DNA of 64,000 bases from Aphrocallistes beatrix (lineage: Eukaryota; Porifera; Hexactinellida; Sceptrulophora; Aphrocallistidae), in contig OY725502.1 in NCBI GenBank assembly GCA_963281255.1, positions 2,852,001 to 2,916,000 on the forward strand. Direction: 5' to 3'. The notes under the pieces are model-generated. The model was not told where the DNA came from, searched no databases, and saw nothing but the letters and a program-made list of their open reading frames with translations. The translations under genes were made by a program, and so were the position numbers. Of the stretch, positions 63,903-64,000 are shown in pieces (within the stretch, counting starts at the first letter, position 1; each line of letters opens with the position of its first letter).

Positions 63903-64000
63903 ACTACGGTAGTGCATTATATAGAGGTCTTAACTTTATTAGATAATGAACAGTTGAATACAGTGAAAAAAGCTTTGGTAGAATGTATCACCGTGACGTA

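Overview
This is an AT-rich eukaryotic window with one confidently recognised host gene, most likely from an arthropod. The gene is 6-phosphogluconate dehydrogenase (PGD), on the minus strand and split by very long introns. The density of Tc1/mariner, hAT, Helitron-like and fold-back repeats makes me lean towards a caligid copepod (salmon-louse type) genome. That species guess is inference, not something the sequence proves. There is one 200-N assembly gap (12540-12739). I saw no rRNA, tRNA, CRISPR or prokaryotic features.

Host gene. Six PGD exons read from right to left: 49699-49855, 33540-33729, 27895-28222, 25566-25774, 11537-11684 and 3935-4125. All junctions are GT-AG and the phases match across every join. 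They give about 407 residues from the start Met. The last 75 or so residues expected for the family lie beyond the left edge. The five introns seen (about 7.4, 13.9, 2.1, 5.3 and 16 kb) hold most of the repeats. Positions 49856-64000 are 5' flank, or possibly an upstream untranslated region.

Mobile DNA by region. 2.5-3.3 kb: a TA-flanked Tc1/mariner MITE (copies also at 19.8 and 37.9 kb). 6.0-7.2 kb: a dead mariner transposase split by a small hAT MITE. 7.7-10.8 kb: a P-element-like transposon with a THAP relic, hosting a 1.08-kb perfect-looking fold-back element with a 9-bp target duplication. 12.7-17.4 kb: a decayed, intron-bearing Ty3/Gypsy-type integrase gene flanked by two Helitron-like elements in opposite orientation that carry about 138-bp tandem repeats. 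18.2-18.8 kb: hAT transposase pieces. 21.7-22.3 kb: an OTU-protease-like fragment. 25.9-27.5, 30.2-33.3, 34.1-35.1, 42.9-43.4, 44.7-47.0 and 50.2-52.4 kb: a dominant Helitron-like family with an internal TA microsatellite into which Tc1, pogo-like, hAT and Mutator-like elements have inserted repeatedly. 36.3-37.8 kb: an hAT element with two nested pogo-like MITEs. 39.1-43.9 kb: a large fold-back element containing a second P-like THAP element and a Helitron whose exact empty site can be read from the opposite fold-back arm. 56.4-58.4 kb: a Harbinger-like region with an intact MSANTD3-like DNA-binding ORF. 58.9-60.0 kb: a second dead mariner. 61-64 kb: two more 9-bp-duplication elements, P-like ends with a 22-bp minisatellite, and a pogo-like MITE.

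How it fits together. Apart from PGD nothing looks like a working host gene. The window is a layered record of transposition in which target duplications, empty sites and nesting order can be read directly.
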